From Chrysemys picta bellii (lineage: Eukaryota > Chordata > Testudines > Emydidae): a stretch of DNA of 64,000 nucleotides. Position numbers and translations under genes: made by a program. The notes under the pieces were generated by a model. It was not told where the DNA came from. It did not search any database and saw nothing but the letters and a program-made list of their open reading frames with translations. The DNA lies in the NCBI RefSeq assembly GCF_011386835.1, contig NW_027052968.1:1-64000 (forward strand). Reading direction: 5' to 3'. Positions 10,089 through 20,356 of this stretch are shown piece by piece. Every line of letters starts with the position of its first letter. The stretch's first letter is position 1.

Positions 10089-10350
10089 CAGTCACGCTGC
10101 ACCGTCGTCTTAAGATGTAAAAAATAGATTTGCTCTGTATTCATTTGCTTCCCCCTCCCTCCGTCAAATCAACGGCCTGCTAAGCCCAGGGTTTTCAGTT
10201 TAATCTTTGGGGGGAACATTCTGTGTGACAGTTGTTTGTGTTTCTCCCTGATGCACAGCCACCGTTCTTGATTTTAATTCCCTGTGCCTGTACGCCATGT
10301 CGTCACTCGGCCCCCCTCCCTCCTTCCCCTAGTCCGTCAGATACTACGTT
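10089..10350 (+). repeat. internal duplication of Harbinger 5' region, block 2 copy A
   Basis: Shares CTTAAGATGTAAAAAATAG, CTGCTAAGCCCAGGG and GTGTTTCTCCCTG with 11051-11305. Confidence 0.7.
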
Positions 10351-10393
10351 TGCGCCACAGCTCAGAGAGCCGAGAAGCGGTTCGCGCCTTTTC

Positions 10394-10679
10394 TTTGAAT
10401 TCTGGGTTGAGATTCCAATGCCCGGATGATGCAAAACAGTGTCGCGGGCGGTTCTGGGTACATGTCGTCAGGCCCCTCCCCCCTCGTCACAGCAACGCAG
10501 ACAATAGATTCGCACCTTTTTACCTGGGTTACCTGTGCAGACAACATATCACGGCAAGCATGGAGCCCGCTCAGCTCAGCTGAGCTCACCGTCACCATAT
10601 GTCCTCTGGGTGCTGGCAGACGTGGGACTGCATTGCTACACAGCAGCAGCTGCTAACTGCCTTTTGGCGGTAGACGGTG
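10394..10679 (+). repeat. internal duplication of Harbinger 5' region, block 1 copy B
   Basis: Direct copy of 9585-9861, starting TTTGAATTCTGGGTTGAGA and ending GGCGGTAGACGGTG. Confidence 0.75.
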
Positions 10680-11050
10680 TAGCATGAGTGATAGCCATGG
10701 GGCTGGCAGCCGTAGGGCTGCATTGCACCAGCCCCTTGCCAGGCGATGGTATATTATGACTGGTACCCATCGTCGTCGTACTGGTGTGGCTGTCAATCAT
10801 GGCCACCTGGGCAGACATGCTACTGTTTCGATGATGATGGCTACCAGTCGTAATATACTATTTTCTGCCAATTGCCCAGTATTGTCTGCTAAGCACCCAG
10901 AAGAGGCCGAGGGCGATGCTGGGTGCTGGCGGACGTGGGGCTGGCAGACGTGGGGCTGCATTGCTACACAGCAGCAGCCCCTTGCCTTTTGGCAGATGAT
11001 GGTATTTTATGATTGGTATCCGTCATCGTCATACTGGTATGGGTATGGCT

Positions 11051-11305
11051 GTCACTCATGCTGCACCGTCGGCTGCCACCTTAAGATGTAAAAAATAGAT
11101 TTGTTCTGTATTCATATGCTTCCCCTTCCTCCGTGAAATCAATGGCCTGCTAAGCCCAGGGTTTTCATTTTAATCTTTGGGGGGACCATTCTGTGTGACA
11201 GTTGTTTGTGTTTCTCCCTGTTCCTGTACCTGTACGCCATGTCGTCACTCGGCCCTCCCTCCCTCCCGCCCTCCCTCCTTCTCCTGGTCCATCAGATACT
11301 ACTTT
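11051..11305 (+). repeat. internal duplication of Harbinger 5' region, block 2 copy B
   Basis: Direct copy of 10089-10350, lying immediately upstream of the transposase start codon. Confidence 0.7.
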
Positions 11306-11348
11306 CGCGCCTTTTTTCTGACCAGGCGCCATAGCTAGCACTGGGATC

Positions 11349-12650
11349 ATGGAGCCCGCTCAGATCACCGCGGCAATTATGAGCACTATGAACACCACGC
11401 GCATTGTCCTGGAGTATATGCAGAGCCAGGACATGCCAAGGTGAAACCCGGACCAGGCAAGGAGGCGATTGCAGCGCGGCGACGAGAGTGATGAGGAAAT
11501 TGACATGGACATAGACCTCTCACAAGGCACAGGCACCAGCAATGTGGAAATCATGGTGTCACTGGGGCAGGTTGATGCCGTGGAACGCCGATTCTGGGCC
11601 CGGGAAACAAGCACAGACTGGTGGGACCGCATCGTGCTGCAGGTATGGGACGATTCCCAGTGGCTGCGAAACTTTCGCATGCGTAAGGGCACTTTCATGG
11701 AACTTTGTGACTTGCTGTCCCCTGCCCTGAAACGCCAGGATACCAAGATGAGAGCAGCCCTCACAGTTGAGAAGCGAGTGGCGATAGCCCTGTGGAAGCT
11801 TGCAACGCCAGACAGCTACCGGTCAGTCGGGAATCAATTTGGAGTGGGCAAATCTACGGTGGAGGCTGCTGTGATCCAATTTGCCAGGGCAATGAAAGAC
11901 CTGGTGATAGCAAGGGTAGTGACTCTGGGCAACGTGCAGTCAATAGTGGATGGTTTTGCTGAAATGGGATTCCCAAACTGTGGCGGGGCCATAGACGGAA
12001 CCCATATCCCTATCTTGTCACCGGAGCACCAAGCCACCGACTACGTAAACCGCAAGGGGTACTTTTCAATGCTGCTGCAAGCCCTGGTGGATCACAAGGG
12101 ACGTTTCACCAACATCAACGTGGGATGGCCGGGAAAGGTACATGATGCTCGCGTCTTCAGGAACTCTGCTCTGTTTCGAAAGCTGGAGGAAGGGACTTTC
12201 TTCCCGGACCAGAAAGTGACCATTGGGGATGTTGAAATGCCTATCGTGATCCTTGGGGACCCAGCCTACCCCTTAATGCCATGGCTCATGAAGCCGTACA
12301 CAGGCAGCCTGGACAGGAGTCAGGACCTGTTCAACTACAGGCTGAGCAAGTGCCGAATGGTGGTGGAATGTGCATTTGGACGTTTAAAAGCGCGCTGGCG
12401 CAGCTTACTGACTCGCTCAGACCTCAGCGAAAAGAATATCCCCATTGTTATTGCTACTTGCTGTGCGCTCCACAATATCTGTGAGAGTAAGGGGGAGACC
12501 TTTATGGCGGGGTGGGAGGTTGAGGCAACTCGCCTGGCCGCTGATTACGCGCAGCCAGACACCAGGGCGGTTAGAGGAGCACAGCAGGGCGCGGTGCGCA
12601 TCAGAGAAGCTTTGAAAACGAGTTTTGTGACTGGCCAGGCTACGGTGTGA
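11349..12650 (+). pseudogene. Harbinger (HARBI1-like) DDE transposase with one nonsense codon
   Basis: The frame opens at ATG 11349 (MEPAQITAAIMSTMNTT...), meets TGA at 11442-11444 (codon 32, after DMPR), then stays open to TGA at 12650, about 433 codons in all. The catalytic half is complete: GGAIDGTHIP (first Asp), GWPGKVHDARVF, ILGDPAYPLMPW (second Asp) and VECAFGRLKARWR (Glu). An N-terminal helix-turn-helix-like region lies around VGNQFGVGKSTVEAAV. In this family the transposase cuts and joins the element ends but needs the SANT partner for nuclear entry and DNA binding. The stop could derive from CGA by CpG decay. The next ATG, at 11505, could restart translation and would lose only the acidic N-terminus. 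Confidence 0.9.
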
Positions 12651-12768
12651 AACTTCTGTTTGTTTCTCCTTGATGAACCCTCCAAACCCCCCCCCCCCCG
12701 ACCCGGTTCACTCTACTTCCCTGTAAACCAACCACCCCACCCCACCCTCCCCTCCCGCTTGCAGAGGC

Positions 12769-12774
12769 AATAAA
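12769..12774 (+). terminator. poly(A) signal of the transposase gene
   Basis: AATAAA about 120 bp after the transposase stop, followed by a T-rich stretch. Confidence 0.7.
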
Positions 12775-12801
12775 GTCATTTTTTTTAACATTCATGCATT
12801 C

Positions 12802-12807
12802 TTTATT
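12802..12807 (-). terminator. poly(A) signal of the SANT gene
   Basis: TTTATT on plus, AATAAA on minus, about 95 bp beyond the SANT gene stop. The two convergent genes end within 40 bp of each other. Confidence 0.65.
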
Positions 12808-12899
12808 AGTTCCTTACAGAGGTAGGGGGATAATTGCCGAGGTAGCCTGGGATGGGTGGGGGTGGAGGGATGGAAAAGGACACACTGCATTTTAAAACT

Positions 12900-14541
12900 T
12901 TAACTCTTATTGAAGGCCAGCCTTCTGATGCTTGGGCGATCATCTGGGGTGGAGTGACTGGGTGGACGGAGGCCCCCCCACCGCGTTCTTGGGCGTCTGG
13001 GTGAGGAGGCTATGGAACTTGGGGAGGAGGGCTGTTGGTTACACAGGGGCTGTAGCGGCGGTCTCTGCTCCTGCTGCCTTTCCTGCAACTCAACCATACG
13101 CTCGAGCATATCAGTTTGATGCTCCAGCAGACGGAGCATTGCCTCTTGCCGTCTGTCTGCAAGCTGACGCCACCTATCGTCTTCAGCCCGCCACTTGCTC
13201 TGTTCTTCCCGCGATTCAGCCCGCCACCTCTCCTCTCGTTCATATTGGGCTTTTCTCATCTCCGTCATTGACTGCCTCCACGCATTTTGCTGTGCTCTAT
13301 CAGCCTGGGCGGACATCTGGAGCTCCGTGAACATCTCGTCCCTCGTCCTACGTTTTCTCTTTCTAATGTTCACGAGCCTCTGCGAAGGAGAAACATTTGC
13401 AGCTGGCGGAGGAGAAGGGAGAGGTGGTTAAAAAAGACACATTTTAGAGAACAATGGGTACACTCTTTCATTACAAGGTCGCATATTTCGGCTTGCAGGC
13501 AGCCATCGTAGGCCACAGTGTTTTGGCTTTTTTAACCTTCTTAACATGCGGGAAAGGTTGCAAACAGCAGCGCATTTCCCATATCAAGGATGAATTGGGT
13601 TGTCCATTTAAAATGGGGTTTCAATGTAAAAGGAGGGGGCTGTGGTTTCCCGGTTAACATGCGGCACAAACACAAGTAACCCCCCCCCCCCCCCACACAC
13701 ACACACGATTCTCTGGGATGATCACTTCACCCCTCCCCCCACCGCGTGGTTAACAGCGGGGAACATTTCTGGTCAGAAGAGCAGGAACGGGCGCCTCTGA
13801 ATGTCCCCTTAATAAAATCACCCCATTTCAACCAGGAGAGCTTTCTGGAGATGTCCCTGGAGGATTTCCGCTCCATCCCCATACACGTTAACAGACTTTT
13901 CCAGTAGATGTACTGGCCGCGATTGCCAGGGCAAAGTAATCATTAAACACGCTTGCTTTTTTTTTGTAATGTTTACAAATAGTTACAAAGTTACACTCAC
14001 CAGAGGTCTCCTGTGTGCCCTGAGGGTCTTGGGTGAGTTCGGGGGTTACTGGTTCCAGGTCCAGGGTCACAAACATATCCTGGCTGTTGGGGAAACCGGT
14101 TTCTCCGCTTCCTTGCTGCTGTGAGCTACCTACAGTACCTCCATCGTCATCTTCCTCGTTCCCTGAACCGTCTTCCCTGTGTGTTTCTCCAGTGAGAGAG
14201 TCATAGCACACGGTTGGGGTAGTGGTGGCTGCATCCCCTAGGATCGCATGCAGCTCCGCGTAGTAGCGGCAAGTTTGCGGCTCTGCCCCGGACCTTCCGT
14301 TTGCTTCTCTGGCTTTGTGGTAAGCTTGCCGTAGCTCCTTAATTTTCACGCGGCACTGCTGTGTGTCCCTGTTATGGCCTCGGTCCTTCATGGCCTTGGA
14401 GATCTTTTCTAATACTTTTCCATTTCTTTTACTGCTACGGAGTTCAGCTATCACTGCTTCATCTCCCCATATGGCGAGCAGATCTCGTACCTCCCGTTCG
14501 GTCCATGCTGGAGCTCTTTTGCGATCCTGGGAGGACTCCAT
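12900..14541 (-). CDS. Harbinger SANT/Myb-like accessory protein, two exons
   Basis: Exon 1 is 14541-14001 and exon 2 is 13402-12900, separated by a 598-bp intron with donor CTCTG|GTGAGT and acceptor CTCCGCCAG|CTGC. The joined frame is 1044 nt, exactly 347 codons plus TAA. Domain order: SANT/Myb-like trihelix DNA-binding domain at about residues 8-90 (RAPAWTEREVRDLL, DRGHNRDTQQCRVKIKEL, CRYYAELHAIL), an acidic middle (GNEEDDDGG), then a long charged coiled coil (REERWRAESREEQSKWRAE) and a basic, Pro/Ser-rich tail (SSPRRPRTRWG). In this family it brings the transposase into the nucleus and binds the element ends. A GTG 36 nt upstream precedes a relic of an earlier start, so ATG 14541 is chosen. 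No frame lesion is seen. Confidence 0.85.
13681..13704 (+). repeat. C-run and CA microsatellite in the SANT gene intron
   Basis: A run of C followed by CACACACACACAC inside the intron; no coding meaning. Confidence 0.7.
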
Positions 14542-14903
14542 CACGGTTACCTGTGCTGATGAGCTCTGCGGGGTCACCTGAGCTCTCCACGCTGGGCAAA
14601 CAGGAAATGAAATTCAAACCTTCGCGGGTCTTTTCCTGTCTACCTGGTCAGTGCATCTGAGTTGAGAGTGCTGTCCAGAGCGGTCACAATGAAGCACTGT
14701 GGGATAGCTCCCGGAGGCCAATAACGTCGAATTCCGTCCACACTACCCCAATTCCGACCCGCAAAGACCGGTTTTATCGCTAATCCCCTCATCAGAGGTG
14801 GTGTAAAGAAACCGGTTTAAAGGACCCTTTAAGTCGAAAGAAAGGGCTTCGTTGTGTGGACGTGTCCAGGCTTAATTCGGTTTAACGCCGCTAAAGTCGA
14901 CCT

Positions 14904-14927
14904 AAACCCGTAGTGTAGACCAGGCCC
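14904..14927 (-). repeat. Harbinger right terminal inverted repeat
   Basis: Reversed, it reads GGGCCTGGTCTACACTACGG, matching the left end in the GTCTACACTACG core. The preceding 320 bp (14580-14903) is subterminal non-coding DNA rich in CG and CCGGTT. Confidence 0.85.
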
Positions 14928-15519
14928 ATGTGTAGCATTGGGAGCAGCCTCTGATGTTTTACCGTCTAGCCGGCTTGCTTCCTAGAATGAACAGGCATTG
15001 AGTGGGGTGATCCACAGAGAGTAGCTGAAACCTTCAAAGTGTCAGCCCAGCAACAGGACATTAGCACTTCCGGGGAAGGGTGGGTGTGGCAGTGATATCA
15101 CAAAGGCCTTTTGCAGGACGTCAGCCTATTGGTCAAAGGTGTTAGGGAGGTGGTGACCTCCGAGAGAGATGCTGACATCAGCCTGGCAGGACAGGAGCAC
15201 AGGGCCAGGGAAACCTCAGAGACCCCTGTGGCTTTGCTTCAGCAAGTCTCCTTCTCGAGGTCTCTCTTTGAGGACTGAGAGAGTGTTAGGGTTGACGTAT
15301 GTGAGTGTGAGCAGGAGCCTCTTTCAAGTTTTCTCCTTTCCTTTGACGGATTTTACTAGAAAACAGACGTCCCTATTTAGAAGGTAAGAGCCTCCAAGAG
15401 GTTTTGAAACCTGCTCAGTCTGATCCATCTGGTGCCAGCTGAATTCTAGTCATGGAAAACAGTAGTTTAAGATGGCAGAATTTTATTCCCTCCCTGGGAT
15501 TTTGTCCCGTAGAATCACT
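14928..15519 (+). repeat. array monomer 3, right part
   Basis: Resumes at TGTAGCATTGGGAGC and carries the second exon-like block, about 15121 to 15385, in its GAGGACTGA-terminated form. Confidence 0.82.
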
Positions 15520-17123
15520 GGGGACATTAGGGTTTGTCCTTTTCGTTTTACCTTTTCCTCCATCCCCCCTTCCTTTCTCTTCATCTCTTACGTCTTTTGT
15601 CCTTTCTCCTGTTCCCCTTTCACCACCAGGAGTGGTGTGTGTGTGTGTGTTTGTGTGTTGCTGGGGGTGCTCTTCACCTCCCCTTGTGGGGAGTTCATCC
15701 AAAACTGTATGGTTGAAATAGTGCTTGGACTCCACTGACACTAGATGCTGCCATCCTGTGGCTTAGCATTAGTGTCTGGGATGACTTGGGGCAAGATCTC
15801 AACCTCCCCTCAACCCACTTCACTTCTGGCAGAATCCCTCCTGCCCCCCCGCTAGAGCCGCCTCGATGCCCAACCTGGTTGGGGGTGCAGAAGAGGGTTC
15901 TGATAACTTGAGGTTTGGTTTGGAGGTGGAACAGCTGTGAAGAACACTGAGGGGGAGGTAGCAGGAGCTAATCCTACAAGGAGGGGGGTTGGCACTGGAG
16001 GATACTAGAAAGGACAAGAAGACTCCATTCTGGGGTTCAGGAGGTGAATTCATCCCTCAGCGGTGGGTGGAAATACTGCTGGTTCCAGGTGCCCTTAATT
16101 CCCCCTGATTCCTCTGGACCTTTGAGTCTCTGACAGGTTCTCGTTCCCTTGCAGCAGGAGGACGTCACGGCCAAAGTGATGCACCAGCTCCGCATCATCC
16201 GGCACTTGCGCCAGGTGCCTGAGACACTGCAGGGGCTGTTCCTCTGAGGCCTTCAGCAACTCCCGCTCCCTGCTGCAGGTACTGCTCTGGCTCACTGTAA
16301 ATGGGGAGCTAGTGGAAGGGGAAATGGAGTCCCCTGGCCCTCACTAAAAGGGAAAGTGGTGGATTCTCCATCTCTTGATGTCATTGAATGAAGACTAGAT
16401 GCCTTTCTGGAATGTGTGTGCCCAAAGAGTAACTATTGTACTATACAGTAAGCCTATGATATGCAGCGGGTTAGATTAGATGCTCTAAAGGTCTCTTCTG
16501 ACCATAAAGTCTACTAATTTTGGAAACACTGAGTGTAGCATTGGGAGCAGCCTCTGATGTTTTACTGTCTAGCCCGCTTGCTTCCTAGAATGAGGATGCA
16601 TTGAGTGGGGTGATCCACAGAGAGTAGCTCAAACCTTCAAAGTGTCAGGCCAGTAGCAGGACATTAGCACTTTAGGGTTTGGTTGGGTGTGGCAGTGATA
16701 TCACAAAGGCCTTATCCTGGACCTCAGCCTATGGGTCAAAGGTGTTAGGGAGGTGGTTACCTGAGAGAGAGATGCTGACATCAGCCAGGCAGGACAGGAG
16801 CGCAGGGCCAGGGAAACCTCAGAGACCCCTTTGGCTTTGCTTTAGCAAGTCTCCTTCTCGAGGTCTCCCTTTTTAGGACTCAGAGAGTATTAGGGTTCAA
16901 GTATGTGAGTGCGAGGAGGAACCTCTTTCGAGTTTCTCCTTTTATTGATTTTACTAGAAAACAGACGTGCCTGTTGAGAAGGTAAGAACCTTGGAGAGGT
17001 TTTTAACCTGATCAGTCTGCAGTCTGATCCATCTGGTGCCAGCTGAATTCTAGGCATGGAAAACACTAGTTCAAGGTGGCAGAATTTTACAGCCCACCTG
17101 GGATTTTGTGCTGTAGAATCACT
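15520..17123 (+). repeat. array monomer 4 (1604 bp, A-type)
   Basis: Start of higher-order block I. Short TG run (15635-15658, with TTG interruption). Exon-like block 16155-16278. Matches monomer 12 at an offset of about 19653-19671. Confidence 0.87.
16155..16278 (+). pseudogene. HEAT-gene-like pseudo-exon, monomer 4
   Basis: 124 bp, splice borders intact, QEDVTAKVMHQLRIIRHL followed by the shared CTCTGA break. Confidence 0.5.
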
Positions 17124-18158
17124 GGGGACATTAGGGTTTGTCCTTTTCGTTTTACCTTTTCCTCCATCCCTCCTTGCTTTCTCTTGTTCCCCTCCCACCA
17201 CCAGGAGTGGTGTGTGTTTGTGTGTTGCTGGGGGTGCTCTTCACCTCCCCTTGTGGGAAGTTGACACTGCAAGGGCTGTGCCTCTGTGGACATCAGCAAC
17301 TCCCACTCCCTGCTGCAGGTACTGCTCTGGCTCACTGTAAATGGGGTGCTAGTGGAAGGGGAAATGGAACCCCCTGGCCCTCACTAAAAGGGAAAGTGGT
17401 GGATTCTCCATCTCTCGATGTCATTGAATGAAGACTAGATACCTTTCTGGAATGTGTGTGCCCAAAAAGTAACTATTGTACTATACAGGAGGCCTATGAT
17501 ATGCAGGGGCTTAGATGAGATGCTCTAAAGGTCTCTTCTGGCCATAAAGTCTACAAATTTTGGAAACACTGAGTGTAGCATTGGGAGCAGCCTCTGATGT
17601 TTTACTGTCTAGCCCACTTGCTTCCTAGAATGAAGACGCATTGAGTGGGGTGATCCACAGAGAGTAGCTCAAACCTTCATAGTGTCAGGCCAGCAGCAGG
17701 ACATTAGCACTTAAGGGTTTGATTGGTGGCAGTGATATCACAAAGGTCTTTTGCAGGACCTCAGCATATTGGTCAAAGGTGTTAGGGAGGTGGTAACCTC
17801 AGAGAGAGATGCCGCCATCAGCGAGGCAGGACAGGGGCGCATGGCCAGGGAAACCTCAGAGACCCCTGTGGCTTTGCTTCAGCAAGTCTCCTTCTCGAGG
17901 TTTCTCTTGAGGACTGAGAGAGTATTAGGATTCACGTATTTGAGTGAGAGCAGGAGCCTCTTTCGAGTTGTCTCCTTTCCTTTTACTGATTTTACTAGAA
18001 AACAGACATCCCTGTTTCGAAAGTAAGAGCCTCCAAGAGGTTTTGGAACCTGCTCAGTCTGATCCATCTGGAGCCAGCTGAATTCTAGGCATGGAAAACA
18101 CTAGTTCAAGGTGGCAGAATTTTAATCCCTCCCTGTAATTTTGTCTGGTAGAATCACT
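17124..18158 (+). repeat. array monomer 5 (1035 bp, deleted B-type)
   Basis: Lacks about 600 bp: AAGTTGA jumps to CACTGCAAGGGCTG, so most of the intron-like part and the first half of the exon-like block are gone (remnant 17263-17318). The identical breakpoint recurs in monomers 13, 20 and 24. The second exon-like block (17755-18025) is fully open here. Confidence 0.87.
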
Positions 18159-18273
18159 GGGGACATTAGGGTTTGTCCTTTTCGTTTTACCTTTTCCTCC
18201 ATCCCTCCTTCCTTTCTCTTCATCTCTTACTTCTTTTGTCCTTTCTCTTGTTCCTCTCCCACCACCAGGAGTG

Positions 18274-18307
<34 letters not shown>

Positions 18308-18499
18308 TGCTGGGGGTGCTCTTCACCTCCCCTTGTTGGGAGTTGATCCAAAACTGTATGGTTGAAATAGTGCTTGGACTCCACTGACACTAGATGCTGC
18401 CATCGTGTGGTTTAGCATTAGTGTCTGGGATGACTTGGGGCAAGATCTCAACCTCCCCGCAACCCACTTCACTGCTGCCAGAATCCCACCTGCCCCCCC
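18159..18499 (+). repeat. array monomer 6, left part (C-type)
   Basis: TG run 18279-18307 preceded by GGTATATG. Ends in CCCACCTGCCCCCC, where a truncated solo LTR replaces the exon-like region. Continues at 19042. Confidence 0.82.
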
Positions 18500-19041
18500 A
18501 AACTCCTTGGATCTTAAAACAAGGAAAAATCAATCAGGTTCTTAAAAATAAGGCTTTTAATTAAAGAAAAAGGTAAAAATCATCTCTGTAAAATCAGTAT
18601 GGAAATTAACCTTACAGGGTAATCAAACTTAAAGAGCTCCGAGGACTCCCCTCTAGTCTTAGGTTCAAAGTACAGCAAACAAAGATAAACACTCTAGTAA
18701 AAGGTACATTTACAAGTTGAGAAAACAAAGGAAAACTAACACGCCTTGTTTGAAATAGGAGAGACTTGTTTAGAAAGATGTGGAGAACCTGGATTGATGT
18801 CTGGTCCCTCTCAGTCCCGAGGGCGAACACCCACACAAACAAAGAACACAAACAAAAGCCTTCCCCTCCCCAAGATTTGAAAGTATCTTGTCCCCTTATT
18901 GGTCCTTTAGGTCAGATGCCAGCCAGGTTACCTGAGCTTCTTAACCCTTTAGAGGGAAAAGGATTTTGGAGTCTCTGGCCAGGAGGATTTTATAGTACTG
19001 TACACAGGACAGCTGTTACCCTTCCCTTTATAGTTATGACA
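18500..19041 (-). mobile_element. solo LTR fragment, copy 1 (about 540 bp)
   Basis: Corresponds to the right 70 percent of the complete LTR at 59713-60482. The outer right end TTATAGTTATGACA is intact and followed by ACCTCAAA as in all copies. The left end is cut at AAACTCCTTGGATC, fused to monomer sequence. The small ORFs across it have no similarity I recognise. Confidence 0.75.
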
Positions 19042-19538
19042 ACCTCAAACCTTCAAAGTGTCAGGCCAGCAGCAGGACATTAGCACTTCAGGGTTTGGTT
19101 GGGTGTGTCAGTGACATCACAAAGGCCTTTTGCAGGATGTCAGCTTATTGGTCAAATGTGTTAGGGAGGTGGTGACCTCCGAGAGAGATGCTGACATCAG
19201 CCTGGCAGGACAGGAGCACAGGGCCAGGGAAACCTCAGAGACCCTGTGGCTTTGCTTCAGCAAGTCTCCTTCTCGGGGTCTTTCTTTGAGGACTGAGAGA
19301 GTATTAGGGTTCACATACGTGAGTGCGTGCAGGAGCCTCTTTCGAGTTTTCTCCTTTCCTTTTACTGATTTTACTAGAAAACAGACGTCCCTGTTTAGAA
19401 GGTAAGAGCCTCCAAGAGGTTTTGGAACCTGCTCAGTCTGATCCATCTGGTTCCAGCTGAATTCTAGGCATGGAAAACAGTAGTTTAAGGTGGCAGAATT
19501 TTAATCCCTCCCTGTAATTTTGTCTGGTAGAATCACCT
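19042..19538 (+). repeat. array monomer 6, right part
   Basis: Contains the second exon-like block (19136-19401). Followed by monomer 7. Confidence 0.82.
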
Positions 19539-19652
19539 GGGACATTAGGGTTTGTCCTTTTCGTTTTACCTTTTCCTCCATCCCTCCTTCCTTTCTCTTT
19601 ATCTCTTACTTCTTTTGTCCTTTCTCTTGTTCCCCTCCCACCACCAGGAGTG

Positions 19653-19657
<5 letters not shown>

Positions 19658-19730
<73 letters not shown>
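19658..19730 (+). repeat. (TG)n microsatellite, 73 bp
   Basis: Uninterrupted TG/CA run, the longest of about 24 homologous runs, which otherwise range from 11 to 65 bp. Confidence 0.95.
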
Positions 19731-19731
<1 letters not shown>

Positions 19732-20238
19732 GCTGGGGGTGCTCTTCACCTCCCCGTGTTGGGAGTTGATCCAAAACTGTATGGTTGAAATAGTGCTTGG
19801 ACTCCACTGACACTAGATGCTGCCATCGTGTGGTTTACCATTAGTGTCTGGGATGACTTGGGGCAAGATCTCAACCTCCCCGCAACCCACTTCACTGCTG
19901 CCAGAATCCCACCTGCCCCCCCTGCTAGAGCCGCCTCCCTGCCCAACCTGGGTGGGGGTGGAGAAGAGGGTTCTGATAACTTGAGCTGTGGTTTGGAGGT
20001 GGAACAGCTGTCAAGGGCACTGAGGGGGAGGTAGCAGGAGCTCACCCTACAAGGACGGGGGTTGGCACTGGAGATTACTAGAAAGGAGAAGACGACTACA
20101 TTCTGGGGTTCAGGAGGTGAATTCATCCCTCAGTGGTAGGCAGGTAGTCAGTTTAAATACTGCTGGTTCCAGGTGCCCTTAATTCCCCCTGATTCCTCGG
20201 GGCGTTTGAGTCTCTGACAGGTTCTCGTTCCCTTGCAG

Positions 20239-20356
20239 GAGGAGGACGTCACGGCCAAAGTGATGCACCCGCATCATCCGCCACTTGCGCCAGGTCCTGA
20301 GACACTGCAGGGGCTGCGCCTCTGAGGCCTTCAGCAACTCCCGCTCCCTGCTGCAG
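20239..20356 (+). pseudogene. HEAT-gene-like pseudo-exon, monomer 7
   Basis: 118 bp. Begins GAGGAGGAC, has lost the CAGCTC after GATGCAC and one G in CAGGTCCTGAG, besides the common TGA frameshift. AG and GT borders remain. Confidence 0.45.

Larger units (their letters stand above)
9382..11348 (+). promoter_or_regulatory. Harbinger 5' non-coding region with duplicated blocks
   Basis: About 2 kb without a convincing ORF. 9585-9861 is repeated at 10394-10679 (GAATTCTGGGTTGAGA... to GGCGGTAGACGGTG). 10089-10350 is repeated at 11051-11305 (CACCGTCG..CTTAAGATG, then TTTAATCTTTGGGGGGA...). A promoter for the transposase must lie here, but no TATA box stands out, and the repeats look like duplicated subterminal or promoter modules. 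Confidence 0.55.
9364..14927 (+). mobile_element. PIF/Harbinger DNA transposon, full length (about 5.56 kb)
   Basis: Bounded by imperfect terminal inverted repeats sharing GTCTACACTACG: left GGGTACGTCTACACTACG, right (reversed) GGGCCTGGTCTACACTACGG. Inside are a HARBI1-like DDE transposase (11349-12650, plus) and a SANT/Myb-like accessory gene (14541-12900, minus) arranged tail to tail, the standard gene pair of animal Harbingers. The insertion splits ACTGAGTGTAGC, which is intact in monomer 11 near 34579-34590. A clean 3-bp target duplication is not visible (TGA at left, ATG at right), so the ends may have mutated. Confidence 0.93.

Noticed and set aside
13010..13330. Plus-strand ORFs opposite SANT gene exon 2
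   Set aside because: Antisense shadows of the coiled-coil coding exon, which has splice sites and the family domain order.
17751..18026. 91-codon plus-strand ORF as a real gene
   Set aside because: The homologous block in other monomers has stops or frame changes, and this one lies in a deleted monomer. Kept only as an exon-like block.
18612..18851. ORFs of 79 and 105 codons within the solo LTR fragments (also near 38327, 50162 and 60053)
   Set aside because: They are conserved only because the LTR copies are recent duplicates. They overlap on opposite strands and match no retroviral gene.
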